A stretch of 64,000 bases of DNA. Origin: an uncultured bacterium (lineage in GTDB: Bacteria; Acidobacteriota; Aminicenantia; Aminicenantales; Saccharicenantaceae). This document shows positions 11,619 through 20,004 of the stretch, in pieces. The number at the start of each line of letters is the position of its first letter. Positions within the stretch are counted from its first letter, which is position 1. The translations under genes were made by a program, and so were the position numbers. The notes below the pieces were generated by a model. That model saw nothing but the letters and a program-made list of their open reading frames with translations, made no database searches and was not told where the DNA came from. Location: contig CALEUG010000001.1 in NCBI GenBank assembly GCA_937920515.1, positions 19,404-83,403 on the forward strand, written 5' to 3'.

Positions 11619-12083
11619 TCAACCTCCTTGACCTTCGTCCTTTTTTGACTGGACCTTAACCTCGATTTCTCTGGTCGTTTTCTTTTGCTTTCTGAGAATA
11701 ATTGTCAGCACTCCGTTCTCCAGCAAGGCCCGGGTGTCTTCCGCAGAGACCCAGACCGGCAGAACAATCTCCTTGTGAAAGAAACCCATCTCCCTTTCCA
11801 GGCGGTGGAAGCGTAACCGCGAAGCTTCCACCATTTCTTTCTTCAGGCCGCTGACCTCCAGGCGGTTGCCCCGCTGGACAATCCGCAGGTTCCTGGCCGG
11901 GACTCCGGGCACCTCTACCTCGACCACCACTTCCTCATCCTTTTCGTAGACGTCAGCCGCTGGCTCCCAGGCTAAGTAGGGGCTGCCCGGGCTTTCCCGC
12001 CTGAACATGATTTCGCCGCCTGAGCCTTTGATCTTAGTTTCCACCCTGAAAATTCTGGCCACCGGTTTGATTTTCTTTTTCAT
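11619..12083 (-). CDS. hsp20: Small heat-shock protein, Hsp20/alpha-crystallin family
   Basis: A holdase chaperone of up to 154 residues. The alpha-crystallin domain runs from about residue 35 (WEPAADVYEKDEEVVVEVEVPG) to the conserved GVLTIILRKQ strand, and the C-terminal extension is basic and lysine-rich. The usual I-X-I motif is not obvious. The ATG at 12083 lacks a clear ribosome binding site; an alternative start at the in-frame MFRRESPGSP, 25 codons in, would give a more usual N-terminus. It follows nrdR by 21 bases and its 3' end carries the ribosome binding site of lon. Confidence 0.88.
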   Translation of the reverse strand: MKKKIKPVARIFRVETKIKGSGGEIMFRRESPGSPYLAWEPAADVYEKDEEVVVEVEVPGVPARNLRIVQRGNRLEVSGLKKEMVEASRLRFHRLEREMGFFHKEIVLPVWVSAEDTRALLENGVLTIILRKQKKTTREIEVKVQSKKDEGQGG

Positions 12084-12104
12084 CGGAGTCAGAGAATGCT
12101 GGCT

Positions 12105-12560
12105 TTATTTTTCTTTGAGCAGGTTTTCCAGCACATGCTTAAATTCTACCACATCCTTGAATTCGCGGTAGACCGAGGCAAACCTGATGTAGGCAACCTT
12201 ATCCAGTGCCTTGAGCCTTTCCATGACTATCTGGCCTATTTCCGAGGATTCCATTTCCTTGTCCGGCCGGTCCTGGAGAATGGATTCAATCTCTTCCACG
12301 ATCTCCTCCAGCTGGCTGATCTGGATCGGCCTTTTCTCACAGGCCTTCATTATTCCGCGGAGCAACTTCTGGCTGTCGAACGGCTGCCGGGTGCCGTCCT
12401 TCTTTACCACCATATAGGGCAGCTGTTCCAGCCGCTCGTAAGTGGTAAAGCGCTTCTTGCAGGACAGGCATTCCCGCCGGCGCCTGATGGACATGCCTTT
12501 CTGGCTTTCCCTGGAATCGATGACCTTGCTCTCCAGAAATCCGCAGTAGGGGCAGCGCAT
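12105..12560 (-). CDS. nrdR: Transcriptional repressor NrdR
   Basis: A 151-residue regulator that represses ribonucleotide reductase genes according to ATP/dATP level. The N-terminal zinc ribbon has CPYC near residues 3-6 and CLSC about 30 residues later, followed by the RFTTYER motif. An ATP-cone domain runs from about 49 to 140 ([12 protein letters not shown]). The ATG at 12560 overlaps the stop of the preceding membrane-protein gene (TGATG), which fixes the start at MRCPYCG rather than at a longer in-frame frame. No nrd genes or NrdR boxes are visible in this window. Confidence 0.95.
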   Translation of the reverse strand: MRCPYCGFLESKVIDSRESQKGMSIRRRRECLSCKKRFTTYERLEQLPYMVVKKDGTRQPFDSQKLLRGIMKACEKRPIQISQLEEIVEEIESILQDRPDKEMESSEIGQIVMERLKALDKVAYIRFASVYREFKDVVEFKHVLENLLKEK

Positions 12561-13585
12561 CAGCTCTGTCCTTCTCCCATTTTCCTGGCCTGTAACAGGC
12601 TCAGGCCGTTTTTCCATAATATAACATAACCGAGGAGGCATGTCACCACGAACTGCAGGGAATGGATGACGATGGTCAACCCCACGGCCCGGTCAGGGTC
12701 CATCCCGTACAGGCTGGTCAGGGCCAGCTTGCTGAAGTAATCAAACCCGCCAGCCATGCCCGGGGTGGGAATGGAAGCCCCGATCATCGTCAGGAAAATA
12801 TAGGGGACGATGAAAAAATAGGGAATTTTCAGGCCGTAACCGGTATAGAACACCCAGTACAGGAGCGATATGCCCAGCCAGACCACCAGCGACAGGCCGA
12901 AATAGCCAAGCAGGCGCCAGAAAGAATGGAAGAACTTCAAACCCTCTATGAACTCCAGGCCAAACTTCTCTATGCCCGGCCTGACCCTAACGGGGAAGGG
13001 ACGGCCAATGAACCGGAACAGGCCGCTGGCCCGGTCCTTCAAGAAATACAGGGTTATGATAATCAGGAAGAACACTGCGGCCAGTCCCAGCCCGAGCTTA
13101 CCCCAGAAGTAAAGCCGGAGGAGCGTTTCGGGCTGAAGTTCCAGGTTATGCCGGAAAAAGGGCCTGGTCAGCAGGAAAGCGCCCAGGAGAAAGCAGTTGG
13201 TGAACAGGTCAAAGGCCCTTTCCACCACTATCGTCCCCATCAGGTAACCGGCGCTGAGGTTCTCGGCCCTGGCCAGGTAAATGGGTCTGACCACCTCGCC
13301 CACCCTGGCCGGAAAGAGCAGGGTCACGGTGAAACCGACGGTGGTGGCCTCAACCGCCTTGCCGAACCTGAGGTCGGGCTTGACCGGATGGAGCAGGAAT
13401 TTCCACCTAATTGACCTGGTTACCAGGTGAAGCGGGCCCAGCAATATGGTCAGGATGAGGAACAGCAGCCGGAACTCCCGGAGATACCCCCAGACCTCAT
13501 TCCAGTGGACGCTCTTAAAGAAAAAATAGAGAAAGACGGCGGTCAAAAGCAAAATTATCAGGTAGTTAAGCCGGCCCCTGGTCAT
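12560..13585 (-). CDS. YbhN/UPF0104-family integral membrane protein (flippase-like domain)
   Basis: A 341-residue polytopic protein with about eight predicted membrane helices and the family motifs [21 protein letters not shown] and [11 protein letters not shown]. Members share the transmembrane fold of lysyl-phosphatidylglycerol synthase and are annotated as flippase-like; the substrate is unknown. The basic C-terminus overlaps the nrdR start by one base. It is the first gene of a four-gene run ybhN-nrdR-hsp20-lon on this strand. I see no fused catalytic domain, so it is probably a transporter rather than an aminoacyl-lipid synthase. Confidence 0.85.
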   Translation of the reverse strand: MTRGRLNYLIILLLTAVFLYFFFKSVHWNEVWGYLREFRLLFLILTILLGPLHLVTRSIRWKFLLHPVKPDLRFGKAVEATTVGFTVTLLFPARVGEVVRPIYLARAENLSAGYLMGTIVVERAFDLFTNCFLLGAFLLTRPFFRHNLELQPETLLRLYFWGKLGLGLAAVFFLIIITLYFLKDRASGLFRFIGRPFPVRVRPGIEKFGLEFIEGLKFFHSFWRLLGYFGLSLVVWLGISLLYWVFYTGYGLKIPYFFIVPYIFLTMIGASIPTPGMAGGFDYFSKLALTSLYGMDPDRAVGLTIVIHSLQFVVTCLLGYVILWKNGLSLLQARKMGEGQS

Positions 13586-13665
13586 CCCGGTACTCGTCCC
13601 GCCGCGAAAATTTCAGCTTTCTATTATACAGGCAAGCACCCCGGGCTTCAATCTGCGGCCAGCCC

Positions 13666-13694
13666 TTGAAAAATCGAACAAAATTGGCTATATT
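13666..13694 (+). promoter_or_regulatory. Sigma-70-type promoter of tRNA-Gln
   Basis: TTGAAA (13666-13671) and TATATT (13689-13694) are separated by 17 bases. The expected start is about 13701, five bases before the mature tRNA 5' end at 13706. Position, spacing and the isolated tRNA make this a convincing promoter. Confidence 0.75.
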
Positions 13695-13705
13695 TAAGCA
13701 AGCGC

Positions 13706-13779
13706 TGGGAAGTCGTCCAACGGTAGGACACATGACTCTGGATCATGTTATCTAGGTTCGAATCCTAGCTTCCCAGCCA
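13706..13779 (+). tRNA. tRNA-Gln (anticodon CTG)
   Basis: A complete cloverleaf folds by eye. The acceptor stem TGGGAAG/CTTCCCA has seven pairs, the D stem is GTCC/GGAC, the anticodon stem CATGA/TCATG encloses CTCTGGA (anticodon CTG, codon CAG), and the T stem CTAGG/CCTAG encloses TTCGAAT. The discriminator is G and CCA is encoded (13777-13779). The weak U1-A72 first pair is the usual glutamine identity feature. It stands alone, with its own promoter and terminator. Confidence 0.96.
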
Positions 13780-13814
13780 ATCTCCCCCAAAACCCTCCTT
13801 CTTGTATTGACAAA

Positions 13815-13848
13815 GGCAGCTCCTCCCCTCCGGAGCTGCCACCTTTTT
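13815..13848 (+). terminator. Intrinsic terminator after tRNA-Gln
   Basis: A perfect nine-pair stem, GGCAGCTCC (13815-13823) with GGAGCTGCC (13832-13840), closes an eight-base loop and is followed by acc and TTTTT (13844-13848). It lies 36 bases after the tRNA 3' end. Confidence 0.85.
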
Positions 13849-14075
13849 AAATTCGTCAGATAGGCAGTGTTTAGAAGAAAAAATTGGGTGGAAGCTGGCC
13901 TTCTCTGAATTGAAGCTCCTCAGGTCTCGATTGAATTCAGAAAGTCGATAGCGGGCTCATCCGGTCGTTTCAGCCTTTACCATCAGAATCTCGATGCCTG
14001 TCTCATTAAGAATCCCGGTAAAAAGCCAGAGTCTTCAAAACCTATAAATTTGATACCGGAATTATTTTGGTTTTT

Positions 14076-15236
14076 TCAGTCTTCAATAATCCTGGTCCCG
14101 GCTTCTATTCTGACCACGTGGATGGCCGGTTCTCGCCCGGTTTCCCGGCGGTAGTCGGCGGAAACCCTGGACTTGAATTCTTCGACAGCCCCGGCTTCCA
14201 CCAGGCTGATGGTGCAGCCGCCGAAGCCGGCTCCCATCATCCTGGAACCCAGCACTCCGGGAACGGCCAGGGCCGATTCCACCAGCAGGTTTAATTCGGG
14301 CGAGCTGACTTCGTATTCATCGCGCAGACCGCGGTGTGATTCTTTCATCCTTTCCCCGAAAGAATTAAAATCTTGGCGGAGAAGGTCGCCGCAGGCCAGG
14401 TCCACCCGGGCATTTTCGCGGACCACATAGGCGCACCTCTTCCAGACCACGGGGTCAAATTCCACGCGGTGCTCTTCCAGCATCTCCAGGCTGACATCGC
14501 GCAGGCTTTTTATTTCAGGGTAATGCCGCCGCAGAAGGCTGACCCCCTGCTCGCACTGGCGCCGGCGGACGTTATACTCGGAGGAAGCCAGTTCGCGCCG
14601 GACCAAGGTATCGCTGATTACCACCCTGAGCTCGGGCCGGTCAAAAGGATAGTACTCGTGCACCAGGTGGCGGCAGTCTATTTTCATAACTTTCCCCGGC
14701 TGCCCGTGAAGGTTGGCATACATGTCCATGATGCCGCATCTCAGCCCGACGAATTCATTCTCGGCTCTCTGGGCCAGCAGGGCCAGCGACAGCAGGTCCA
14801 GGTTGAGGTCGAAGAGATGGTTGATAGCAAAGGCCAGCCCGCCTTCCACCGCGGCCGAAGATGACATGCCGCCGCCTATGGGCACGTTGCCGCCGAAGGC
14901 CAGATCCAGGCCCCGCAGCGAGTAGCCACCCTTAAGAAACTGGTCCAGCACTCCCTGGAGATAATCCGGCCAGCGCCACTCCGACTTATGAAGATGGTCC
15001 AGGTCGGTGACATAATCCTGGTCAAAATCCAGCGAGTAAAAACGGCAGCTTCGATCTTCACGCGGAGCCAGGGCAAAGATTACAGCCCGGTCGGTGGCCC
15101 CGGGAAGCACGAAACCCTCGTTGTAATCGGTATGCTCGCCTATCAGGTTGATTCTGCCGGGTGAGGCCAGAAGCAACGGTTTCCGTCCGAATTTTTTCTC
15201 GAAGCTCTTCCTGACGTTCTCAATAAGTTTCTCCAT
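14076..15236 (-). CDS. galK: Galactokinase
   Basis: A 386-residue GHMP kinase that phosphorylates alpha-D-galactose to galactose-1-phosphate, the first committed step of the Leloir pathway. It carries the galactokinase signature GRINLIGEHTDYNEG near the N-terminus, the ATP-binding GHMP loop GGGMSSSAAVE, and the C-terminal GAGFGGCTI motif. The frame extends 12 codons further upstream, but the ATG at 15236 has AGGTGG at good distance and gives the usual N-terminus. It has its own promoter about 50 bases upstream and a pair of direct repeats further out. No galT or galE is in the window; a secreted GH42 beta-galactosidase-type enzyme at 47-49 kb could supply galactose. Confidence 0.94.
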   Translation of the reverse strand: MEKLIENVRKSFEKKFGRKPLLLASPGRINLIGEHTDYNEGFVLPGATDRAVIFALAPREDRSCRFYSLDFDQDYVTDLDHLHKSEWRWPDYLQGVLDQFLKGGYSLRGLDLAFGGNVPIGGGMSSSAAVEGGLAFAINHLFDLNLDLLSLALLAQRAENEFVGLRCGIMDMYANLHGQPGKVMKIDCRHLVHEYYPFDRPELRVVISDTLVRRELASSEYNVRRRQCEQGVSLLRRHYPEIKSLRDVSLEMLEEHRVEFDPVVWKRCAYVVRENARVDLACGDLLRQDFNSFGERMKESHRGLRDEYEVSSPELNLLVESALAVPGVLGSRMMGAGFGGCTISLVEAGAVEEFKSRVSADYRRETGREPAIHVVRIEAGTRIIED

Positions 15237-15281
15237 GATTTCCACCTGGTTCGAATTACTCCTTAAAGCCATGAAGGATTA

Positions 15282-15310
15282 GAATTATCAATTTGCTTCC
15301 GGTTTGTCAA
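15282..15310 (-). promoter_or_regulatory. Sigma-70-type promoter of galK
   Basis: On the minus strand TTGACA (15310-15305) and TAATTC (15287-15282) are 17 bases apart. The predicted start is about 15275, roughly 40 bases before the galK ATG. The perfect -35 makes this the best promoter candidate in the gap. Confidence 0.65.
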
Positions 15311-15347
15311 AAGAGAGTGTTTTAATTCCGGGTCTTATCACCCTATT

Positions 15348-15373
15348 ATTAGTTGATAAAAATTAGTTGATAA
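15348..15373. repeat. Two direct copies of a 12-mer upstream of the galK promoter
   Basis: ATTAGTTGATAA occurs at 15348-15359 and again at 15362-15373, a 14-base period. The pair lies about 38-63 bases upstream of the galK -35 element, a position typical of activator sites. The regulator is not identifiable from this window. Confidence 0.6.
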
Positions 15374-15634
15374 TACCCAGAATATCCGGGAAAGCAACTC
15401 AAAGATTGCACCGGGATAAGCCAAAGATTCAGGGCCAAAAATCAAAACAAAGAGACTGCCTGCCGGGTTTTGTGATCGGGCCTAAGACTATCAGGAATAA
15501 TAATTTATCAGCCTTTTCTACCTTATGAGATTATAAATTATCACCAGCTAATTTTTTAAGAAGAGCCAGTATCGGGAAATCCCAAAGGCCTGCCATAACC
15601 GGGGCGAAACAGGCTGGAGTTCTTTCCAAAGGTC

Positions 15635-16696
15635 TCACATCGGCAGCAGGAAACGCAGGCGAAGAACTCTTTCTGCCGGCTTCCCGAAAGGAGAATAGCT
15701 GGTATCGTCGGGACCGCCGATGCTCAGGTCGGGAAACCACTGCCACCAGTACATGCCGGCCAGGTAGGGCCGGCCGGCCACCATCCGCAGGGCGGCTTCG
15801 TAACACTTGCGCTGTACCACCAGGTCGACCGGGCCTTCCTTCTGCCAGTCCCAGGGATTATGGGCCGCCCCCTGGACGCTGCGGTAGCCGATTTCAGTGA
15901 TCAGCACCGGTTTCCCCCATTTCTCCGACAGAGCCTTGATTTTAACCAGCAGCCGGGCCCAGCCATAACAGAGGTCAGAAACCGAGGGATTGGTCCTGGA
16001 AGTCAGGGTGGGGTAAAGATCCTGCCCTATTAAATCCAGGGCATCCCAGAAAGTCACCGCTTCCGGCTTGCTTTCCACCTGATCATCGGCATAGACCAGG
16101 GTGCCGGGGTAAACCTGCCTGACCTCAGCGATAATCTGCCGCCAGTCCTGGGCCCGGGCCACGGTGCCGTCGAGCTCGCAGCCAACGGAGAACTGCTCGG
16201 CGCCGGTGGCCGCGGCGATTCCGGCATAGTGAAGTATGAATTGACGGTAGGAGCTCAGCCACTGCTGCCAGGACGCCTCGTTGAAATACAAACCGATCTG
16301 CCCGCGCCAGTGATCGGGGTCGTTGAGCAGGTCGACGTGCGGTTTGAGCATGACCTTCAAGCCCAGCTGATGGGCATAATTGATCATGTGCACCACGGAA
16401 TCGTCGTTAGGAGTGTAAGCCCCGCTGTAATCGATGACGGTTGAATAGACGTTGTCCTGGTAACCCGTTACCAGCAGGCTGACCCAGGTGGCATTGGTCT
16501 TCTTGAGATTCCGGAGAGATTCTTCAGCCTGCCAGCCGTTATAGGCCTCGCGGGTATATCCGGTGAAGGCCACTCCCTTCTGAAACTCCCTTACCCCTCG
16601 GATCTGGTTCAGGCCGATTGGACTTGAAAATAGAATGAGACCGGCCATCAAAACCGCGGCCATAGCCAGAGATAGCATGACTCTTCCCCGTTTCAT
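15635..16696 (-). CDS. Secreted GH113-like glycoside hydrolase
   Basis: A 353-residue (beta/alpha)8 enzyme with an N-terminal signal or anchor segment (about 7-27). The sequence resembles GH113 beta-mannanase-type enzymes: YVGx-type start GVAFTGYTREAY, LKPHVDL, an acid/base glutamate in SVGCELDG (Glu174) and a nucleophile in LITEIGYRS (Glu268). GH113 enzymes cleave beta-1,4-mannosidic links, but the family assignment is by motif only and the true substrate is unknown. It lies alone, between galK downstream and a divergent GWxTD gene. Export places the activity in the periplasm or outside. Confidence 0.75.
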   Translation of the reverse strand: MKRGRVMLSLAMAAVLMAGLILFSSPIGLNQIRGVREFQKGVAFTGYTREAYNGWQAEESLRNLKKTNATWVSLLVTGYQDNVYSTVIDYSGAYTPNDDSVVHMINYAHQLGLKVMLKPHVDLLNDPDHWRGQIGLYFNEASWQQWLSSYRQFILHYAGIAAATGAEQFSVGCELDGTVARAQDWRQIIAEVRQVYPGTLVYADDQVESKPEAVTFWDALDLIGQDLYPTLTSRTNPSVSDLCYGWARLLVKIKALSEKWGKPVLITEIGYRSVQGAAHNPWDWQKEGPVDLVVQRKCYEAALRMVAGRPYLAGMYWWQWFPDLSIGGPDDTSYSPFGKPAERVLRLRFLLPM

Positions 16697-16763
16697 GTTG
16701 CTATTTATATGTTAACAGATTCCGCCAGGCGAAGCAAAAGACTGGAAGGAAACATCCATGAAT

Positions 16764-16792
16764 TTGACTTTAATTATACCGGGTGTTAATTT
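16764..16792 (+). promoter_or_regulatory. Promoter of the GWxTD lipoprotein gene
   Basis: TTGACT (16764-16769) and TAATTT (16787-16792) are 17 bases apart, and a TGT directly before the hexamer makes an extended -10. The same extended -10, TGTTAATTT, is used at the toxin-antitoxin promoter at 58.4 kb. The start would be about 16799, 20 bases before the ATG, with AAAGGAG between. Confidence 0.6.
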
Positions 16793-16818
16793 ATAAATTG
16801 GGAAAAAGGAGCACATAA

Positions 16819-17463
16819 ATGAATAAAAAAATTCTTTTAGTCCTGGCGCTGGTTTTTATTCTTTCTTCAGCCTGCGGAGTCAGCATGCTGCCCTCAAGGG
16901 ACTCCTGGTATGCCAAACATTACTTCATCATGCAGGACTTTGAAAGAGAAGCCTATAAAAAGCTCACTACCGAGGGCCGGGTGCAATTCCAGACCCTTTT
17001 CTGGGAAGCCCGGCAGCCCGTGGCCAGGGAGCAATTTGACACCCGTATTGCTTACATAGAGCGGGTTTACAAGACCGAAAACAGGTCCCAGCCCTGGAAT
17101 ACCGACCGGGCCCGGGTTTACCTTCTGAACGGCCCTCCGGCTTCCATAGATTACCGGCAGAACACCGACTGGGCGACAACCGTTCAGCAGACCACGGGAG
17201 CCACCGGCAGCCGGGAAATGGGCGACCGGACCAACGAAGACATTCAGGCTAACACCGCCGAAATCTGGGTCTATCCCTACGATAAGTATTTTGTGTATTA
17301 TGTTTTCACCTTCTCCCCGCCCAACACCTGGAAACTTAACCCCGCAACCTATCAGAACAACCAGTACGTGCAGGCCTTAGAAAATCTGAACAAGGACCTG
17401 ACTTTCGGGATAGTGGACGAGACAGCCTACAAGGCTAAACTGGAAGCACTCCCCCATAAATAA
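16819..17463 (+). CDS. GWxTD-domain lipoprotein
   Basis: A 214-residue protein with a lipoprotein signal (LSSAC, modified Cys19) and a single GWxTD domain. The defining stretch here reads PWNTDRARVYLLNGPP, with Trp-x-Thr-Asp kept but proline in place of glycine. Family members usually have FWxxR-D upstream; here it is LFWEARQPV. The function of the family is unknown; members occur in Bacteroidota, Acidobacteriota and relatives, often in the envelope. A larger GWxTD-TPR protein is encoded at 32.5-34.5 kb. The 3' end almost touches tRNA-Glu on the other strand. Confidence 0.82.
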   Translation: MNKKILLVLALVFILSSACGVSMLPSRDSWYAKHYFIMQDFEREAYKKLTTEGRVQFQTLFWEARQPVAREQFDTRIAYIERVYKTENRSQPWNTDRARVYLLNGPPASIDYRQNTDWATTVQQTTGATGSREMGDRTNEDIQANTAEIWVYPYDKYFVYYVFTFSPPNTWKLNPATYQNNQYVQALENLNKDLTFGIVDETAYKAKLEALPHK

Positions 17464-17469
17464 GAAAAG

Positions 17470-17542
17470 CAGCGCTACGGGGATTCGAACCCCGGTTTGA
17501 TGGCTGAGAACCACCCGTCCTAGGCCTCTAGACGATAGCGCC
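17470..17542 (-). tRNA. tRNA-Glu (anticodon CTC)
   Basis: The minus-strand cloverleaf has acceptor GGCGCTA/TAGCGCT with a G-U first pair, a D arm GTCTAGAGGCCTAGGAC, an anticodon stem GGTGG/CCATC with loop TTCTCAG (anticodon CTC, codon GAG) and a T arm CGGGG TTCGAAT CCCCG. The discriminator is G and CCA is not encoded, unlike the tRNA-Gln at 13.7 kb. Its 3' end is six bases from the stop codon of the opposing GWxTD gene. Confidence 0.95.
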
Positions 17543-17553
17543 GCAAGGCTAAA

Positions 17554-17582
17554 AAAATACCAGATTCTTTCCTGGCTGTCAA
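17554..17582 (-). promoter_or_regulatory. Sigma-70-type promoter of tRNA-Glu
   Basis: On the minus strand TTGACA (17582-17577) and TATTTT (17559-17554) are 17 bases apart, placing the start about five bases before the tRNA 5' end at 17542. Confidence 0.78.
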
Positions 17583-17849
17583 TCATTTATCCCGACTGCC
17601 ATCCTCCCCCTCTTTATCTACCACACTTTTGGCTGAAAAGCCTCAGGTGATATGGCAAAATCCTCGCCCAATCGTCGCATCTCGGAAAATCTTACAGGAA
17701 ATTCACAATCTTTTGCCAGCGCTTGTTCGCCAACTGTTTCTCCTTTTGCGCTTCAAGGCCGCAATCCGGGTAAAAGTTCCTTACTTTTCCGCTAAAACCT
17801 TGAAATTCTGCAGGTAAAAGGATTCCCGGCAGCAGGCGGCAAGTGGCTG
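17583..17849. other. Non-coding stretch between tRNA-Glu and the tandem repeat
   Basis: I see no coding frame with a ribosome binding site, no tRNA and no clear hairpin here. Together with the repeat that follows, the gap between tRNA-Glu and the FucI-type gene is almost 700 bases, the longest in the window. Confidence 0.45.
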
Positions 17850-18191
17850 ATAATAAGTCGTGGCGATTGCCGGGCCATTAAGCTGTAAGTAAAGAGATTG
17901 TTTCACCGAATAAACGGCACTCAGATTGCCACCGGACACCGAAAACGGAGGGGAACCTTAAATTAAATGGAGTGCAGGAACCGACGGGACTGGTTCCCGA
18001 ACGCATGGCGACAACCGAAATAATGAGTCGTGGCGATTGCCGGACTTAAATATCATTAAGCAAAAACTTATTCCGCTGCGCAAAGGGCACACGAGCTATC
18101 GCCGGGCTTCCATAGTGGAGGGGGACCCGCTTTCTGAGCGGGGGAACCGACGGGACTGGTTCCCGGATGCATGGCTACAGCTCATGTGCCC
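17850..18191. repeat. Tandem pair of a ~170-nt module with conserved ends and stem potential
   Basis: Each copy begins with a 24-base block (17850-17873 and 18020-18043, 23 of 24 identical, core GTCGTGGCGATTGCCGG) and ends with a 37-base block (17977-18013 and 18143-18179, 34 of 37 identical). The end block folds as GGAACC/GGTTCC around a nine-base loop GACGGGACT. The middles differ in sequence but keep GGCAC, CCGG and GGAGGGG-ACC in the same order. In copy 2, 18085-18097 pairs with 18179-18191 (13 positions, one mismatch) and encloses further hairpins CTTCCA/TGGAGG and CCCGC/GCGGG. This looks like a structured RNA or a structured mobile repeat. Direction is unknown, and I do not recognise the family. 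Confidence 0.65.
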
Positions 18192-18236
18192 CTACCAAAG
18201 GCTTATCCAGACGTACGGGCCAGCCCCGCATCCCTG

Positions 18237-19982
18237 CTACATCCGCCTGGCCTGCAGCAGCTTGGCCTGGGTCTCGCCGCCGTTCAGCCGGTAGAGCATG
18301 GGCAGCGGCCGGTCGAGGCCTTCCTGGTACTCAGGCAGGTTCTCCCAGCGGTAGTTCAGGACGCAGGCATAATCGGAGAAGTACTGCCAGCGCCGGCGGT
18401 TGAGCCCGGTCACCATGTGGAAATGGTTGGCCGGCATGCCCATCTTGACCAGACTGGCCGGCAGGTGGTCATAAGTCACGAAGGTGTGAGGCCAGGAATA
18501 ATCTGAAGCCCGGCAGACTTCTTCCGCCAGAAGCGGCGGCAGCGAGACGCTCTCGGCTTCGCCCTGGACCATGGTAAACAGGCCACTCAGGTCGGAATAA
18601 GCCAGGCGTCCGGCCAGTCCCCTGATGCCAGCCGGGGAAAGATAACTTACAGAAAATCCCAGTCCCGGGAAGTAATATTCAATTGCCTTGAATAAGAAGG
18701 CTTCCCCGGCATAATCAAGCGAAGCCGAGCCGGAGTTGTTGCCGTCAACAAAGCCGCGCTGCATCCAGCCCTCGTTCTCGAACGAAGCCAGGTCGACCTC
18801 AAGCTCTCTGGCCTTCTTCCTGATTTCCCGGGGTTCGTAGACCTTGCGGAAATCCATGAACAGCGTCGGCTGTCCCCCGCTCAGGTAACAATAACAGATC
18901 ATGGTCAGCAGGGCCTGGATGTCATTCTCGGTGGCAAAGGGAATGACCGGCTTTTTACCGGTGTGGTCTTCGGTTGAATTAAACAGGGATTCGGCAATGT
19001 CGGCCGTGGTCAGGGGAATCCCCCGCCGGTCAGAACCCCAGGCTAACTGGCTGGTCCAGCCTCCGCCCACGGCCTTAACGTCTCTGAGGTAATTCCTGAT
19101 GATCAGGTAAAGGGCAAGGCCTTCATCCAGCTTTTTCTTATCTTCGGCGGTCAGGGACGGCGGCTTGACCCGGTCCAGCCCGGTGAGCAGGTTCTTTCTG
19201 GAATTTATTATTTCTTCGGTGTTGGTAAAAATCCGGTTCTTGAACTTGACATTCACCACCCAGTCCCGCAGGGCTTTCAGCTCTTCCGGGTCATAGCCAC
19301 CCTTCTTATGCAACATGTCGGCAAAAAGCTTCATCGACTCGCGAGTTGATTCCAGGCCAAAAAATTTCCTGGCGGCATGAACATGGTTCAGGGCCGTTTC
19401 CATCTGCATGGAATCGGTGTCAATGGCAACGTATCTTTTGCCGCGCAGAGCCACCCGGGCCAGCATGGCATAACCGAGGTCCACGATTTGCTCGGCAGTC
19501 TGCTGGTCAAATTCCGGTTCCAGACCGGTTTCCGGCATGTTGCCAATTATCATCTGGCAGAGCCGGCCGGTCTGGGCATAGGCCCCGACCAGGGCGTCTA
19601 TCCCCACCACTCCCGGCTTCGGGGCATTATTGCCGCCGACGCAGGCCAGCGGGGTGTCAACCGGGAAATGGGCGGTCAGGGCCAGGGCCGATTTCCCGGG
19701 GAAAAACCAGGTGTCAGGGACGATGAAGAGGCCGGCCACGCCGGCCTCTTTCATTTCCCTGGCCCCGGAATCAGCCGTGCTCTCCGAGTCCACCAGGCGG
19801 GAGCAATAGAAGACGTTGGGTGCGGCTCCGTCTGGCAGGCGAAGATGCCGGGCCAGCAGCCGGGCGGTCATCCGGCCGATGTTGAAAGCCCTGGTCCTGG
19901 AGGTTTCGTCAATCCTGGGGTCGCAGGGCACGAATACTCCCAGAGTGGGGTTGTCAGGATTTCTCTTTCCGATGAAAGGCAT
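18237..19982 (-). CDS. fucI: L-fucose isomerase family protein
   Basis: A 581-residue cytoplasmic aldose-ketose isomerase, close to the 591 of E. coli FucI, which converts L-fucose to L-fuculose and also acts on D-arabinose. The metal-binding residues seem kept: Glu in FATEND and Asp in LFMDFRKVYEP, with GNNSGSASLDYAGE and a C-terminal histidine-containing segment (YDHLPASLVKMGMPANHFH). Overall identity to FucI looks modest, so the substrate may differ. ATG at 19982 follows AAGGAGGAG. The promoter contains an inverted repeat, so expression is probably repressor-controlled. No fuculokinase or aldolase is in the window. Confidence 0.82.
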   Translation of the reverse strand: MPFIGKRNPDNPTLGVFVPCDPRIDETSRTRAFNIGRMTARLLARHLRLPDGAAPNVFYCSRLVDSESTADSGAREMKEAGVAGLFIVPDTWFFPGKSALALTAHFPVDTPLACVGGNNAPKPGVVGIDALVGAYAQTGRLCQMIIGNMPETGLEPEFDQQTAEQIVDLGYAMLARVALRGKRYVAIDTDSMQMETALNHVHAARKFFGLESTRESMKLFADMLHKKGGYDPEELKALRDWVVNVKFKNRIFTNTEEIINSRKNLLTGLDRVKPPSLTAEDKKKLDEGLALYLIIRNYLRDVKAVGGGWTSQLAWGSDRRGIPLTTADIAESLFNSTEDHTGKKPVIPFATENDIQALLTMICYCYLSGGQPTLFMDFRKVYEPREIRKKARELEVDLASFENEGWMQRGFVDGNNSGSASLDYAGEAFLFKAIEYYFPGLGFSVSYLSPAGIRGLAGRLAYSDLSGLFTMVQGEAESVSLPPLLAEEVCRASDYSWPHTFVTYDHLPASLVKMGMPANHFHMVTGLNRRRWQYFSDYACVLNYRWENLPEYQEGLDRPLPMLYRLNGGETQAKLLQARRM

Positions 19983-20004
19983 GGCTCCTCCTTTCAGGCT
20001 TTTT

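Larger units (their letters stand above)
15237..15634. other. Intergenic region upstream of galK
   Basis: Besides the galK promoter and the direct repeats annotated separately, this stretch has a nine-base inverted repeat ATAATTTAT/ATAAATTAT at about 15504-15540 in an AT-rich segment just downstream of the GH113-type gene. No terminator with a proper T-run and no coding frame are visible. Confidence 0.45.
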
